Assembly: GCF_032594935.1 (NCBI RefSeq)
Contig: NZ_CP118734.1
Location: 1,454,001-1,518,000, forward strand
DNA from: Streptococcus sp. 29892
GTDB taxonomy: Bacteria; Bacillota; Bacilli; Lactobacillales; Streptococcaceae
Direction: 5' to 3'
DNA: 64,000 bases
Shown here piece after piece: positions 54,659 through 63,320 of the stretch. Position numbers and translations under genes: made by a program. Within the stretch, counting starts at the first letter, position 1; each line of letters starts with the position of its first letter. Under the pieces are notes generated by a model. That model ran no database searches and had not been told where the DNA came from. It worked only from the letters and a program-made list of their open reading frames with translations.

Positions 54659-54780
54659 TGTCCCCCTTAAAATAAATTGTTACTAAGGTTACAAAGAACC
54701 GACTGAAAGGAGGTGATTTGCGAAAGACTTCTGTCTTGAGCAAAGAAATAATCCTATCTTCTAGTCGCCTTTTCGGGACC
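54659..54780 (-). ncRNA. SMK box (SAM-III) riboswitch of metK
   Basis: On the minus strand GGTCCCGAAAAGG opens the element, a long linker follows, then TTTGTAACC and finally AAGGGGGACAT at the ribosome binding site. GTCCC pairs with GGGGGAC, so SAM binding hides the Shine-Dalgarno. The pattern is that of the SMK box found before metK in Lactobacillales. The linker between the two halves is longer than in the Enterococcus prototype. Confidence 0.88.
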
Positions 54781-54793
54781 TAATAACGTTTCT

Positions 54794-54802
54794 AGTATAG
54801 CA
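54794..54802 (-). promoter_or_regulatory. Promoter -10 of metK
   Basis: On the minus strand TGCTATACT is an extended -10 located 13 bases before the SMK box. Confidence 0.6.
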
Positions 54803-54837
54803 TAGATTAACCGACTATCCTAGTATTTTCTAAAAAA

Positions 54838-54867
54838 TAAAGAGAGGTGTGCAAGACAACCTCCCTT
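54838..54867 (-). terminator. Intrinsic terminator after comEB
   Basis: AGAGGTGT and the downstream ACCTCCC arm form a stem; on the minus strand it is followed by TTTATTTTTTA. It ends the comEB transcript. Confidence 0.6.
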
Positions 54868-54868
54868 A

Positions 54869-55336
54869 CTAAATAAATTCTGCTTCGGCAATCGCCTTTT
54901 TAACAGTTTCCAATGGTAAATGAACCAACTCGCATCCTTTTTCCTTATAAAGATACTGGGCATAGTCGTCCATTCGGTATTCATTGATATAGACGACACG
55001 TTGGCAACCAACCTGTAGCAATTGCTTGGAACAATTGAGGCAAGGGAAATGGGTCACATAGGCAGTAAACCCTTTGGGAATTCCCCTTTCCGCTCCTTGT
55101 AAAATGGCATTGACTTCCGCATGCAGGGTCCTAGCACAATGACCGTCAATCATGAGGCATTCCTGTTCCAAACAATGCTCGGTTCCTGAAACAGAACCAT
55201 TATAGCCCGTCGCAATGACCTTATTATCCTTAACCAAAACCGCACCGACCTTGGCCCGCTTACAAGTCGCCCGATTGGCAATCAAGAGAGCTTGGGCCGC
55301 AAAATATTCATCCCAGGCTAAACGATTTGTTGACAT
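54869..55336 (-). CDS. comEB: Deoxycytidylate deaminase (ComEB family)
   Basis: This encodes a 155-residue zinc-dependent cytidine-deaminase-fold enzyme. The active site is HAEVNAI with the ligands PCLNC further on, as in dCMP deaminases. It supplies dUMP for thymidylate synthesis; it shares the name of the Bacillus competence-operon gene but has no direct DNA-uptake role. MSTNRLAWDEYF at 55336 is the preferred start. The longer frame would overlap the CBS gene. Confidence 0.9.
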   Translation of the reverse strand: MSTNRLAWDEYFAAQALLIANRATCKRAKVGAVLVKDNKVIATGYNGSVSGTEHCLEQECLMIDGHCARTLHAEVNAILQGAERGIPKGFTAYVTHFPCLNCSKQLLQVGCQRVVYINEYRMDDYAQYLYKEKGCELVHLPLETVKKAIAEAEFI

Positions 55337-55352
55337 AATTTCTCCCTTCCAC

Positions 55353-56090
55353 TCAATCCACCATTCCATAAATTTCTGCTATATCTTGTGCCGTAATGAT
55401 ACCAACAATATCTTCAGGAGAATGAAGCTTCTCATTATTTTGACGAGTGACCAAAACAGTTGTCCGTTTTCTTCCTTCAAAATGATTGATCAGCTGGTAA
55501 AGGCTTGTATCAGTTGGTAAAATAAGCACCTGAATACTATCCTCCTCGCAAGCCAATACATCTGCCAAACTTGCTTCCACTAATGTATCACGGATTGAGC
55601 CTACTTCCTTACTGGCTTTGGCTAACCAGTTGGCCAAACCCTTATCGGACACCAAACCTTGATAAGACCTGCCAGAAAAAATCGGAAACTTGGAAACATG
55701 TTCTCGCTCGACGATTTCCAAAGCGCTCATCAATTTGTCCTGACTATCAAATATAATAGGCTTGATCTTCTGAACCTTTTGTAAATAGGTTTCAATGGTC
55801 ATGGGTGTTTGGTACTGGGCAATGACCTTTTCCAAGACGGCAATCAATTCTGGCGAGGGCTGAGCTACCTCTTTCAAACTCGTTCGTCTTTCGTGGACCA
55901 TAAGATTACGGAGCTGTCTGGCTACGTAGAGATTATCCCAATTAGCCTCAACGGGATTATGTCGCGTCAATTCCTTGGCTTTGGCCAGCATAGAACCAAC
56001 ATCTGCATATTCCCCATCCGCAACTCCACAGACCTTGCGCAGGACCTTGTCCAAGTCATTGAATAACTCTAAAAAACGGCTTTCATTCAT
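55353..56090 (-). CDS. CBS-domain protein with N-terminal HEPN-like helical region
   Basis: This encodes a 245-residue soluble protein. The first ~95 residues are helical with a conserved RQLRNLMVHERR segment that resembles HEPN-type RNxxxH motifs. Two CBS-like halves follow (FDSQDKLMSALEIVEREHVSKFPIFSG ... and VGIITAQDIAEIYG). CBS domains bind adenine nucleotides. No function is known to me. It is one base from the M42 peptidase and 16 bases before comEB, so it probably belongs to one operon. Confidence 0.7.
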   Translation of the reverse strand: MNESRFLELFNDLDKVLRKVCGVADGEYADVGSMLAKAKELTRHNPVEANWDNLYVARQLRNLMVHERRTSLKEVAQPSPELIAVLEKVIAQYQTPMTIETYLQKVQKIKPIIFDSQDKLMSALEIVEREHVSKFPIFSGRSYQGLVSDKGLANWLAKASKEVGSIRDTLVEASLADVLACEEDSIQVLILPTDTSLYQLINHFEGRKRTTVLVTRQNNEKLHSPEDIVGIITAQDIAEIYGMVD

Positions 56091-56091
56091 C

Positions 56092-57126
56092 TTAGTCTAC
56101 CATTGTTGATTTCAAATAGGCATCGACCATCCGCTCAGTCGCATGGACCGAATCCAAATGGGTCCGCTCGTAAGAATGGCTAGATTCAATTCCTGCACCA
56201 AGCAGGGCATGCTTGACATCCGCACCCGCCCGCATAGCTGCTGAAGCATCTGAGCCATAGTAAGGATAGATGTCCAATTTATAAGGAATGCCATCCCTTT
56301 CAGCCAAGGCTACCAAGTGTTGACGGAGTTCGTAGTGATAAGGACCTGAGCCGTCCTTGACGCAGATAGAAACCGTGTATTCATCAGTCTGCTGGTCATC
56401 TCCCATTGCCCCCATATCGACTGCCAAATATTCAACCACCTGAGCAGGAATGCTGGAGTTAGCTCCGTAGCCAATCTCTTCATTATTGGAGAAATAGAAA
56501 TGGGTCGTATAAGGCAAGGTGATGCGCTCTTCCTTGTAAACCTTCAAGAGATGCAGCAGGATAGCGGCTGAAACCTTATCATCTAAATGACGGCTCTTGA
56601 TAAAGCCAGTTTCAGTCACAACGGTCCGTGGATCAAAGGAGATAAAGTCTCCGACTTCAATACCCAAGGCCCGCGTCTGATCTGCATTTGTCACTTTTTC
56701 ATCCAAACGAATTTCCATATTGGTCTGGTTGCGCTCAGCGGTGCTGGCATCTCGGTAGACATGGACAGAAGTTTGGTGCATCAAAATTGTGCCTGTGAAG
56801 GTCTTACCATTCTTGGCACAATGAATCAGGCAGTTTTCTCCCTCAATAGAAGGGTAGCCAAATCCTCCCACCAAATCCATTTTGAGTCGGCCGTCTGGCT
56901 TGACTGCACGCACCATGGCACCCAAAGTGTCCAGATGGGCAGTCAGCATCCGGTGTTCCTGGTCATTTTCCCCAAGAACTGTAACTAAAATGCCACCTTT
57001 AGCAGTCTTGATAGCCTCATAGCCGAAACTTTCCACCTCTGCCTTGATGTAGTTCATAATGTCCGTCGTATAGCCCGTTGGCGACGGGGTATTGGTCAGT
57101 TTAACGATGTAATCAAGTGTCTTCAT
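56092..57126 (-). CDS. M42-family aminopeptidase
   Basis: This encodes a 344-residue M42 peptidase, the family of glutamyl and deblocking aminopeptidases that form large tetrahedral particles. The metal ligands are seen in LTAHLDTLGAMV, RHLDDKVSAAILL, SNNEEIGYGANS and AVDMGAMGDD. It trims peptides in the cytosol. It is divergent from birA and is the first gene of an M42-CBS-comEB run. Confidence 0.9.
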   Translation of the reverse strand: MKTLDYIVKLTNTPSPTGYTTDIMNYIKAEVESFGYEAIKTAKGGILVTVLGENDQEHRMLTAHLDTLGAMVRAVKPDGRLKMDLVGGFGYPSIEGENCLIHCAKNGKTFTGTILMHQTSVHVYRDASTAERNQTNMEIRLDEKVTNADQTRALGIEVGDFISFDPRTVVTETGFIKSRHLDDKVSAAILLHLLKVYKEERITLPYTTHFYFSNNEEIGYGANSSIPAQVVEYLAVDMGAMGDDQQTDEYTVSICVKDGSGPYHYELRQHLVALAERDGIPYKLDIYPYYGSDASAAMRAGADVKHALLGAGIESSHSYERTHLDSVHATERMVDAYLKSTMVD

Positions 57127-57179
57127 GAAAACCTCCTTATTTATAAACTATTATATCATGTTTTAGGACATTTTTTTGC

Positions 57180-57191
57180 TATAATGAAGAC
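57180..57191 (+). promoter_or_regulatory. -10 box of birA, likely leaderless
   Basis: TGCTATAAT ends six bases before the birA ATG, and no Shine-Dalgarno lies between them. Transcription would begin at or beside the start codon. Confidence 0.55.
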
Positions 57192-58148
57192 ATGAAAACC
57201 TACCAGAAGATTTATTTACTATTAAAAGAAAAAGACGACTACGTCAGTGGCGAGGATTTGGCCCAGGAATTGGGGATTTCTCGGACTTCCATTTGGAAAG
57301 CCATTCGCCAGTTGGAAGCACATGGTCTGACAATTGAGGCAGCCCGCAATCGTGGCTACAAATTGGCCGAAGGGGATTTGTTGCTGCCAGAGTTGATTTC
57401 ACAGGAGCTCCAACTCCCTGTCCACCTCAATGCCGATAGTGATTCGACCCAGCTAGATGCCAAGCAAGGTATCGAAGCAGGTCATGCGAGCCCAGCCCTC
57501 TATCTAGCTCCCTATCAGAATAAAGCCAAGGGACGATTTGGGCGACCTTTTTATGCTTCCAAATCAGGCGGTATCTATATGTCTCTCCGCCTTTCACCCA
57601 ATGTCCCCTTCCTTGAATTTAAGCCCTATACCATTCTAGCCGCAGCCGCAGTGGTCAAGGCCATTCAGTCCCTCTGTGACCTAGATGTTCAAATCAAGTG
57701 GGTCAATGATATTTATCTGGGGCAGAAGAAAGTTGCTGGAATCCTAACCGAAGCCATTTCTTCCATGGAAAACCAACGGGTGACCGATGTCATTATTGGA
57801 GTGGGTATCAATGTCCATATCGATGATTTTCCCAAAGAACTCCGGCAATCAGCTGGCAATCTCTTCGACGACCAACCTCCCTTTACCCGCAACCAGTTGA
57901 TTACAGCCATTTGGAAAGCATTTTTAGAAACCGATGACAAGGAACTAATTGCCCTTTACAAAGAAAAATCACTTGTTGTTGGCCAACAAGTGAGCTTTAT
58001 AGAAAATCAGGTTGAATTTAAGGGAACAGCCATCGCAGTCACCGACACAGGCAATCTAGTCATCCAACTGGATAACGGCAAGGCAAAAATCATCTCCAGC
58101 GGAGAAATCAGTCTTACTTCTTGGACTGCTTCTCCACCAAACGAATAA
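57192..58148 (+). CDS. birA: Bifunctional biotin ligase/repressor BirA
   Basis: This encodes a 318-residue BirA. The N-terminal winged helix (about residues 1-60) has SGEDLAQELGISRTSIWKAIRQLEAHG. The ligase domain has KAKGRFGRPF, a variant of the GRGRxxR biotin-AMP loop, IKWVNDIYL with the catalytic lysine, and VIIGVGINVH. It attaches biotin to carboxylases and represses biotin uptake genes. It is convergent with the small DUF3272-like gene and overlaps it by 35 bases. Confidence 0.93.
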   Translation: MKTYQKIYLLLKEKDDYVSGEDLAQELGISRTSIWKAIRQLEAHGLTIEAARNRGYKLAEGDLLLPELISQELQLPVHLNADSDSTQLDAKQGIEAGHASPALYLAPYQNKAKGRFGRPFYASKSGGIYMSLRLSPNVPFLEFKPYTILAAAAVVKAIQSLCDLDVQIKWVNDIYLGQKKVAGILTEAISSMENQRVTDVIIGVGINVHIDDFPKELRQSAGNLFDDQPPFTRNQLITAIWKAFLETDDKELIALYKEKSLVVGQQVSFIENQVEFKGTAIAVTDTGNLVIQLDNGKAKIISSGEISLTSWTASPPNE

Positions 58149-58302
58149 AACGTGTCACCTTATAGGCAAAATGAAGATTGCGAAAGGCGATGAAGGCAAA
58201 AATACCTGCAAGCAAAAAATCCTTAGAAAGAATGGAAGTATTCATAAAATAAATAGCGATAATTGTCGAAAGAGACAAGAGAAGAAATTGTGACATTTTC
58301 AT
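58114..58302 (-). CDS. Small membrane protein (DUF3272-like)
   Basis: This encodes a 62-residue protein with two hydrophobic segments (about residues 4-22 and 28-44) and a basic tail ending KQSKK. It resembles the streptococcal DUF3272 family, which I recall lying beside dnaX in pneumococcus. The ATG at 58302 is preferred; the frame is open to 58389. Its 3' end overlaps birA on the other strand. Confidence 0.6.
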   Translation of the reverse strand: MKMSQFLLLSLSTIIAIYFMNTSILSKDFLLAGIFAFIAFRNLHFAYKVTRFIRLVEKQSKK

Positions 58303-58316
58303 AGATAAATTATACC

Positions 58317-58344
58317 AAAAAATCAGTCGACTGACTGATTTTTT
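58317..58344. terminator. Bidirectional intrinsic terminator
   Basis: AAAAAATCAGTC and GACTGATTTTTT form a perfect 12-base stem around GACT. T runs are present on both strands. Confidence 0.85.
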
Positions 58345-58378
58345 ATATCCCTTCTTTCTATGTATGCTAGTTAAACAA

Positions 58379-58407
58379 GAAAACACCAACTCAGTCGGTG
58401 CTTTCTT
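58379..58407. terminator. Second intrinsic terminator, after dnaX
   Basis: GAAAACACC and GGTGCTTTC form a stem around AACTCAGTC. On the minus strand it is followed by TTTTCTTGTTT. Confidence 0.6.
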
Positions 58408-58493
58408 AAGGAGATTATGAAAAATATTTAGGATTGACTATATTATACCTTAGTCAACCACATTCCACATCAGTCCTAAGACCGATATTGCTA

Positions 58494-60161
58494 TCAATCA
58501 TTTACTATCTCAACGGTGTCTGCTAGAAAGCCAAATTCTTCTGGAACAGGGCTCTCCTCTTTTTCTACTTCTTGCGTTTTTTGCCCCTTGGCCTTGGCTG
58601 AAAATTCAGCCCGAATGCTGACCCAATCTTCTTGAGCAATAGCCAAAATCTGTGGCGAGAAGCCTGCGGCCTTGCTGAGAATATTTCCAAACATGGTATT
58701 GAGATTGTCCCGTTTCATAGTCTGTTCAGCATTGAGTGGGGATTCAAAGGCCAAAATCGCATGATTTTCATTCGCAGCGACTGGCTGGGAGCCAACAAGT
58801 AAGGCACGATCTGCTCCTGATAAACTCTCGATAATTTCTCCCCAGGCATTTTGCAAGCGAGTCAAATTTTCACGCGCCAATGCTGGATTTTCCATGGCTT
58901 CTTGCAAAATAGCATGAACCTTGCTGGTATCCAATCGGTACTTCTTCGGCGCCTGTGGCTTGCGTGAAACTGGCTTAACAGCACTCTGTTGATTTGAGAG
59001 TTGGCTTAATTGTTTCTGTAGGTCTGCTACTTGTTGTTGCAAACTGCTTATTTGGCTGACCACATCTGCTGGTAGCTCTGCCATTGCCCCCGAAGCAGAA
59101 CCACTTTCAGCCAACCGAATGGTCATCATTTCAGCGTAAATCTTAGGTTGAGGGCTAGACTTGATATCCGCCAGGCTCTTGGTCACCAACTCAATCATGG
59201 TGAAGATCCGCTCCTGAGCCAGTGCTAGATTGTCCGTAAAACCAGCAGTCAGATGGGTATTCTCACCGCCCGTCTGCACGATAAGGAGGTCACGCAGGTA
59301 ATGCAAGAGGTCCGTCGCAAAACGGCTCATGCTCTTGCCTTGGTCAAACAAGGTCTGCAGATGAACCAGTGCCGACACACTATCCGCCTGACGCAGACTA
59401 GCTATATAGTCATCCAGAGCACGCAGACTGATGGAACCCGTGATTTCCTCTGCGATTTCCAAGGTAACTGTCTGGTCATGGCTGAGACTGAGGGCCTGGT
59501 CGAGAATAGACAGAGCATCCCGCATTCCCCCTTCTGCCCGACGGGCAATAATGGTCAAAGCTTGGTCGTCAAATCCAAGACCTTCCTTGGTCAAGATTTG
59601 AGCCAAATGGGCCTGAATATCCGTGACCTTGATGGACTTGAATTCAAAACGTTGCACCCTGGATAAGATAGTAGCAGGAATCTTATGCAACTCTGTAGTC
59701 GCAAGAATAAAGACCACATTCTCCGTCGGCTCTTCCAAGGTTTTCAAGAGGGCATTAAAAGCCCCTGTCGATAGCATGTGGACCTCGTCAATGATATAAA
59801 CCTTGTAGGTCGCAAGGCTAGGCGCATAGGTCGATTTGTCCCGAATATCACGGATTTCATCGACACCATTATTGGATGCCGCGTCAATCTCAATCACATC
59901 TTCCAGACTGCCCTCGGTAATGGCCTGACAGATGTAGCAGTCATTACAAGGCTCGCCACCCACCTGATTGGGACAGTTCATGGCCTTGGCAAAAATCTTG
60001 GCTGTCGAAGTCTTACCCGTACCACGAGGCCCAGAAAAAAGATAGGCATGGCTAATTTTCCCCTGCTCAATGGCCTGCTTGAGCGTGGTCGCCACCACCT
60101 CCTGCCCCACCATCTCCCCAAAGGTCTGGCTGCGGTATTTCCGATATAAAGCTTGGTACAT
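58494..60161 (-). CDS. dnaX: DNA polymerase III subunit gamma/tau
   Basis: This encodes a 555-residue DnaX. Walker A FSGPRGTGKTSTAKIFA, the zinc module CNDCYICQ, the DEVHMLS box and sensor 1 ATTELHKIP are intact. The C-terminal third is the tau-like region that binds polymerase and helicase. It is the clamp-loader motor. No clear frameshift site for a short gamma form was identified. The stop of the downstream position is shared with nothing; its start overlaps the GAF gene stop by one base. Confidence 0.95.
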   Translation of the reverse strand: MYQALYRKYRSQTFGEMVGQEVVATTLKQAIEQGKISHAYLFSGPRGTGKTSTAKIFAKAMNCPNQVGGEPCNDCYICQAITEGSLEDVIEIDAASNNGVDEIRDIRDKSTYAPSLATYKVYIIDEVHMLSTGAFNALLKTLEEPTENVVFILATTELHKIPATILSRVQRFEFKSIKVTDIQAHLAQILTKEGLGFDDQALTIIARRAEGGMRDALSILDQALSLSHDQTVTLEIAEEITGSISLRALDDYIASLRQADSVSALVHLQTLFDQGKSMSRFATDLLHYLRDLLIVQTGGENTHLTAGFTDNLALAQERIFTMIELVTKSLADIKSSPQPKIYAEMMTIRLAESGSASGAMAELPADVVSQISSLQQQVADLQKQLSQLSNQQSAVKPVSRKPQAPKKYRLDTSKVHAILQEAMENPALARENLTRLQNAWGEIIESLSGADRALLVGSQPVAANENHAILAFESPLNAEQTMKRDNLNTMFGNILSKAAGFSPQILAIAQEDWVSIRAEFSAKAKGQKTQEVEKEESPVPEEFGFLADTVEIVND

Positions 60162-60658
60162 TACCCTTTTTCTCCAAACATAGCAAAATTCCAGTCTGTT
60201 TTCTCCACCAGGAGCGCAACAAACTGCTCTAAGTACTCTTGGTCAATGGCATCATAATCCGCTACCAATCTCGAATCCAAGTCCAAAACGCCCAAAAGCT
60301 GGTCGTTTTTCAGCATGGGTACTACGATTTCCGAAAGGGCTGCCGCATCGCAAGAAATATAGTTATCATGCAGACGGACATCGTCTACGAGAATGGTCTG
60401 GCGTTTAGAAGCAGATTCACCGCAAACACCCTTTCCAAGTGCAATATGGACGCAGGAAACGCCACCCTGAAAAGGCCCTAAAATCAATTCTTGACCATCA
60501 TACAAGTAAAAACCTGTGAAGACAGAATTAGGCAAAGCCTGATTGAGAAGCGCTGAAGCATTTGACAGATTAGCCAGAGCGTTGGTTTCCCCATCTAACA
60601 GAGCTTCCAACTGGGTCAAAAGTAATTGGTAATTTGATTTTTTTTCTTCAATATTCAT
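60161..60658 (-). CDS. GAF-domain protein, probable free methionine-R-sulfoxide reductase
   Basis: This encodes a 165-residue single GAF domain. The three conserved cysteines of the fRMsr family are present in [14 protein letters not shown] and [16 protein letters not shown], followed by VLDLDS. The family reduces free methionine-R-sulfoxide. [14 protein letters not shown] at 60658 is the preferred start. It lies upstream of dnaX with one base overlap, a common streptococcal pairing. Confidence 0.88.
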   Translation of the reverse strand: MNIEEKKSNYQLLLTQLEALLDGETNALANLSNASALLNQALPNSVFTGFYLYDGQELILGPFQGGVSCVHIALGKGVCGESASKRQTILVDDVRLHDNYISCDAAALSEIVVPMLKNDQLLGVLDLDSRLVADYDAIDQEYLEQFVALLVEKTDWNFAMFGEKG

Positions 60659-60695
60659 AGAAACATTATAGCATAGAAAGACCAACTTTTATAGT

Positions 60696-60720
60696 CCAAG
60701 CAAAAAGAAAAAGGCTTTCG
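60696..60720 (-). terminator. Short intrinsic terminator
   Basis: AGGCTTTCGCCT forms a compact hairpin and on the minus strand is followed by TTTTTCTTTTTG. It ends the DUF1294 gene. Confidence 0.65.
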
Positions 60721-60721
60721 C

Positions 60722-60991
60722 CTATTTCCAAATCCAAAAGATAATAAGGACATCAATCAAGACACCCACAGCCCAAGCTAGCTGAAAATACTTTTTCTGG
60801 GTTTTGTGGCGGAAATGGGTGCCACCTGCCCAGGCACCTAGACCACCGCCCAAGTAAGCCATTAGTAATAAGTTTTTTTCAGAAATTCGATAGGCATCCT
60901 TTCTGGCCTTGCCCTTATCCAGACCATAGGTCAGAAACACGATTATATTCCAGACCATCAAGACCATACTCACCATTTGTTGAATGGACAT
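60722..60991 (-). CDS. DUF1294 family membrane protein
   Basis: This encodes an 89-residue membrane protein. VWNIIVFLTYGLDKGKARKDAYRISEKNLLLMAYLGGGLGAWAGGTHFRHKTQKKYF is the DUF1294 hallmark, with two to three hydrophobic segments. The family is of unknown function. It is monocistronic with its own short terminator. Confidence 0.88.
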   Translation of the reverse strand: MSIQQMVSMVLMVWNIIVFLTYGLDKGKARKDAYRISEKNLLLMAYLGGGLGAWAGGTHFRHKTQKKYFQLAWAVGVLIDVLIIFWIWK

Positions 60992-61079
60992 TATCTTCTC
61001 CTTCTCTCACATTGCTTTTATAACTCTAACATAATCTATCTTAGAGTACAAGAAAAAACGGCTCAGATGTCCGAACCGT

Positions 61080-61619
61080 TTATAAACTTGCTAGGGTATC
61101 TTCCAACCACTTGAGCTGGGCACGATTGCGCTCAATTGCTCGGGTCAAAATCAAGTAATGACCATAGTTGTCTTGAATACTCTCCTTGGTTGAGAATAAC
61201 TCAACCTTGCGACTGTCTAGGTGTTTCAAGTGCTTGGTGACTAATTCAATTTGATTCTCCAACAAACCTGGTATCCGTGGATCTTTCTTATCACGGATAA
61301 AGAACATCTTAATAGAAAATAGATCCTTTTGTTGAGGAGTTTCATCATTTGGAATGGATAGCCAATCTTCCAAAATCTGACGACCTGTCGCAGTCATAGC
61401 ATACTGCTTCTCTTTTTCATTGCCAGGAACCGCATGACAGGTAATCAATTCTTCCTTGGTCATGCGTTTTAGCTCTGGATAGACTTGGCTATGAGCTACC
61501 TGCCAAAATTCTCCTAAATCGCGTTGAACATAGTCGGTAATCTGCTTACCAGTTACCATCTGACCGCTAGCACCCATTATCCCTAGTATTATATGGGGTA
61601 ATATTCTCTGCTTGGGCAT
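61080..61619 (-). CDS. PadR-family transcriptional regulator
   Basis: This encodes a 179-residue PadR regulator. The winged helix is in the first ~90 residues (ILGIMGASGQMVTGKQITDYV ... AHSQVYPELKRMTKEELITCH), and the C-terminal part is a dimerising coiled coil. The ligand is unknown. The ATG at 61619 is chosen over an in-frame GTG at 61628 because the latter overlaps udk. It follows udk closely and is probably co-transcribed. Confidence 0.88.
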   Translation of the reverse strand: MPKQRILPHIILGIMGASGQMVTGKQITDYVQRDLGEFWQVAHSQVYPELKRMTKEELITCHAVPGNEKEKQYAMTATGRQILEDWLSIPNDETPQQKDLFSIKMFFIRDKKDPRIPGLLENQIELVTKHLKHLDSRKVELFSTKESIQDNYGHYLILTRAIERNRAQLKWLEDTLASL

Positions 61620-61620
61620 C

Positions 61621-62256
61621 TTAACCACGCTCTCTTAATATACTCTCCACCTTGGTGTTGATCAAGTCGATGGCTACAAGATTGCTGACGCCTTCAGGAA
61701 TGACGATATCTGCATAGCGCTTAGTCGGCTCGATAAACTGGTGATACATAGGTTTCACCACCGTGGTGTACTGTTCAATGATACTATCTAAGCTACGCCC
61801 ACGTTCTTCCATATCTCTCTTAATACGGCGAATGATGCGAATATCATCGTCAGTATCGACGAAGATTTTAATATCCATCAAATCCCGCAACCGCTTGTCT
61901 TCCAATACCAAAATACCTTCCACAATAAATACATCTTGTGGTTCCTGATGATAGGTTTTATCTGAACGGGTGTGCTGAGTGTAATCATATATCGGAATAT
62001 CCACCGAACGCCCTGCCAACAATTCACCCAGGTGGTAAATCATCAAATCTGTGTCAAAGGCTAGTGGATGGTCATAATTGGTCAATATCCGTTCTTCAAA
62101 GGTTAGGTGTGACTGATTCTTATAGTAAGAATCGTGTTCAATCATTGATATGCGAGCATTTGGGAAATTATCCAGAATGGCACGCGACACACTTGTCTTG
62201 CCACCCCCAGATCCGCCGGTTACGCCAATAATAATGGGTTTCTGAGTCATCATCAT
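61621..62256 (-). CDS. udk: Uridine kinase
   Basis: This encodes a 211-residue uridine/cytidine kinase. The P-loop [50 protein letters not shown], and [13 protein letters not shown] are the family marks. It salvages uridine and cytidine to UMP and CMP. Three ATG codons lie at the start, behind GAAGGAG. The promoter region overlaps that of the divergent oxidoreductase gene around a palindrome. Confidence 0.95.
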   Translation of the reverse strand: MMMTQKPIIIGVTGGSGGGKTSVSRAILDNFPNARISMIEHDSYYKNQSHLTFEERILTNYDHPLAFDTDLMIYHLGELLAGRSVDIPIYDYTQHTRSDKTYHQEPQDVFIVEGILVLEDKRLRDLMDIKIFVDTDDDIRIIRRIKRDMEERGRSLDSIIEQYTTVVKPMYHQFIEPTKRYADIVIPEGVSNLVAIDLINTKVESILRERG

Positions 62257-62276
62257 CTCCTTCTATTTTCAATACT

Positions 62277-62301
62277 ATTTTACCATGAAACATGGTATAA
62301 T
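62277..62301. promoter_or_regulatory. Overlapping divergent -10 boxes around a palindrome
   Basis: The palindrome TACCATG-AAA-CATGGTA covers 62281-62297. A TATAAT for the plus-strand oxidoreductase lies at 62296-62301 and a TAAAAT for minus-strand udk at 62277-62282, so one bound protein could control both. Confidence 0.5.
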
Positions 62302-62333
62302 GGAAAGGATAACACATAAAGAAATGAGAATTT

Positions 62334-63320
62334 ATGCTAAATTTTGGAATTATTGGTACTTCAGACATCAGTCACAAGTTCATTTCCTCTGCTCATTTGA
62401 GTAAATATCTTCAATTATCAGCGATATTTTCAAGAAAACTGGAAACTGCTATGTCATTTTCAACAAATTACGAAAATGTAAAATTATACACAGAATGGAT
62501 AAAATTCCTTTCTACACCCATTGACTTGGTCTATATTGCCAGTCCAAATGCCTTGCATTTTGAACAAGCAAAATCTGTTCTCATGGCCGGCAAACACGCT
62601 ATCGTTGAAAAGCCTATGGTGTCCACACCTCAAGAATTGGCCCAACTTCGTCAAATTGCCCAGGAAAATGGTGTCTTCCTATTTGAAGCAGCCCGCAATT
62701 ACCACGAGGAAGCCATCGCTATTATTAGGGACTTCTTGAAGGATAAGACTGTTTGGGGTGCCAACTTCTCCTATGCCAAATATTCTTCTAAAATGCCTGA
62801 CCTCTTGGCAGGACAGACCCCAAATATCTTTTCAACTGATTTTTCAGGCGGAGCCTTGATGGATCTGGGTGTCTATACCCTCTATACTGCCATTGGCCTC
62901 TTTGGCAGACCAAATGCGGCTCGATACGCTGCCCACCAACTCCCTTCATCCATTGATTTGAATGGGACTGGGCAACTGATTTATGATGATTTTCTAGTAA
63001 GCATTCAGGCTGGAAAGAATATCACTAGCAATCTACCAAGTGAAATTTATACCAGTGAAGGCACCCTCACCCTCAACGCCTGCCAACATATCAGCTCTGC
63101 TGTTTTTACCAAACATGACGGTAGCCAACTTGTCCTTCCTATCCAAGCACAAGTAGATTCTATGCTGGAGGAGGTACAAGCCATTGCCCAAGTTATCCAG
63201 GCAGGCAATCACGACCTGGCTAATAAATGGCTGGATGTGGCTGAGGCGGTCCATCATACTCTCTACACCATGCGCCAAGACGCAGGAATAATTTTTAAGG
63301 CGGATACCCATGAAAACTAA
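62334..63320 (+). CDS. Gfo/Idh/MocA-family oxidoreductase
   Basis: This encodes a 328-residue NAD(P)-dependent dehydrogenase. The Rossmann domain has FGIIGTSDISHKFI, a slightly unusual version of GxGxxA, and the catalytic lysine is in the EKP motif (AIVEKPMVSTP). FEAARNYHEEA and GGALMDLGVYTLYTAI belong to the C-terminal sheet domain. Substrates in the family are sugars or inositols; none is assigned here. It overlaps the downstream helicase by 11 bases, so the two are coupled. Confidence 0.88.
   Translation: MLNFGIIGTSDISHKFISSAHLSKYLQLSAIFSRKLETAMSFSTNYENVKLYTEWIKFLSTPIDLVYIASPNALHFEQAKSVLMAGKHAIVEKPMVSTPQELAQLRQIAQENGVFLFEAARNYHEEAIAIIRDFLKDKTVWGANFSYAKYSSKMPDLLAGQTPNIFSTDFSGGALMDLGVYTLYTAIGLFGRPNAARYAAHQLPSSIDLNGTGQLIYDDFLVSIQAGKNITSNLPSEIYTSEGTLTLNACQHISSAVFTKHDGSQLVLPIQAQVDSMLEEVQAIAQVIQAGNHDLANKWLDVAEAVHHTLYTMRQDAGIIFKADTHEN

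Noticed and set aside
58417..58431. Mini-frame MKNI after a good AGGAG site
   Set aside because: Four codons only, with no conserved role visible; the nearby TTGACTA/TAGTCAA inverted repeat is also not clearly functional.
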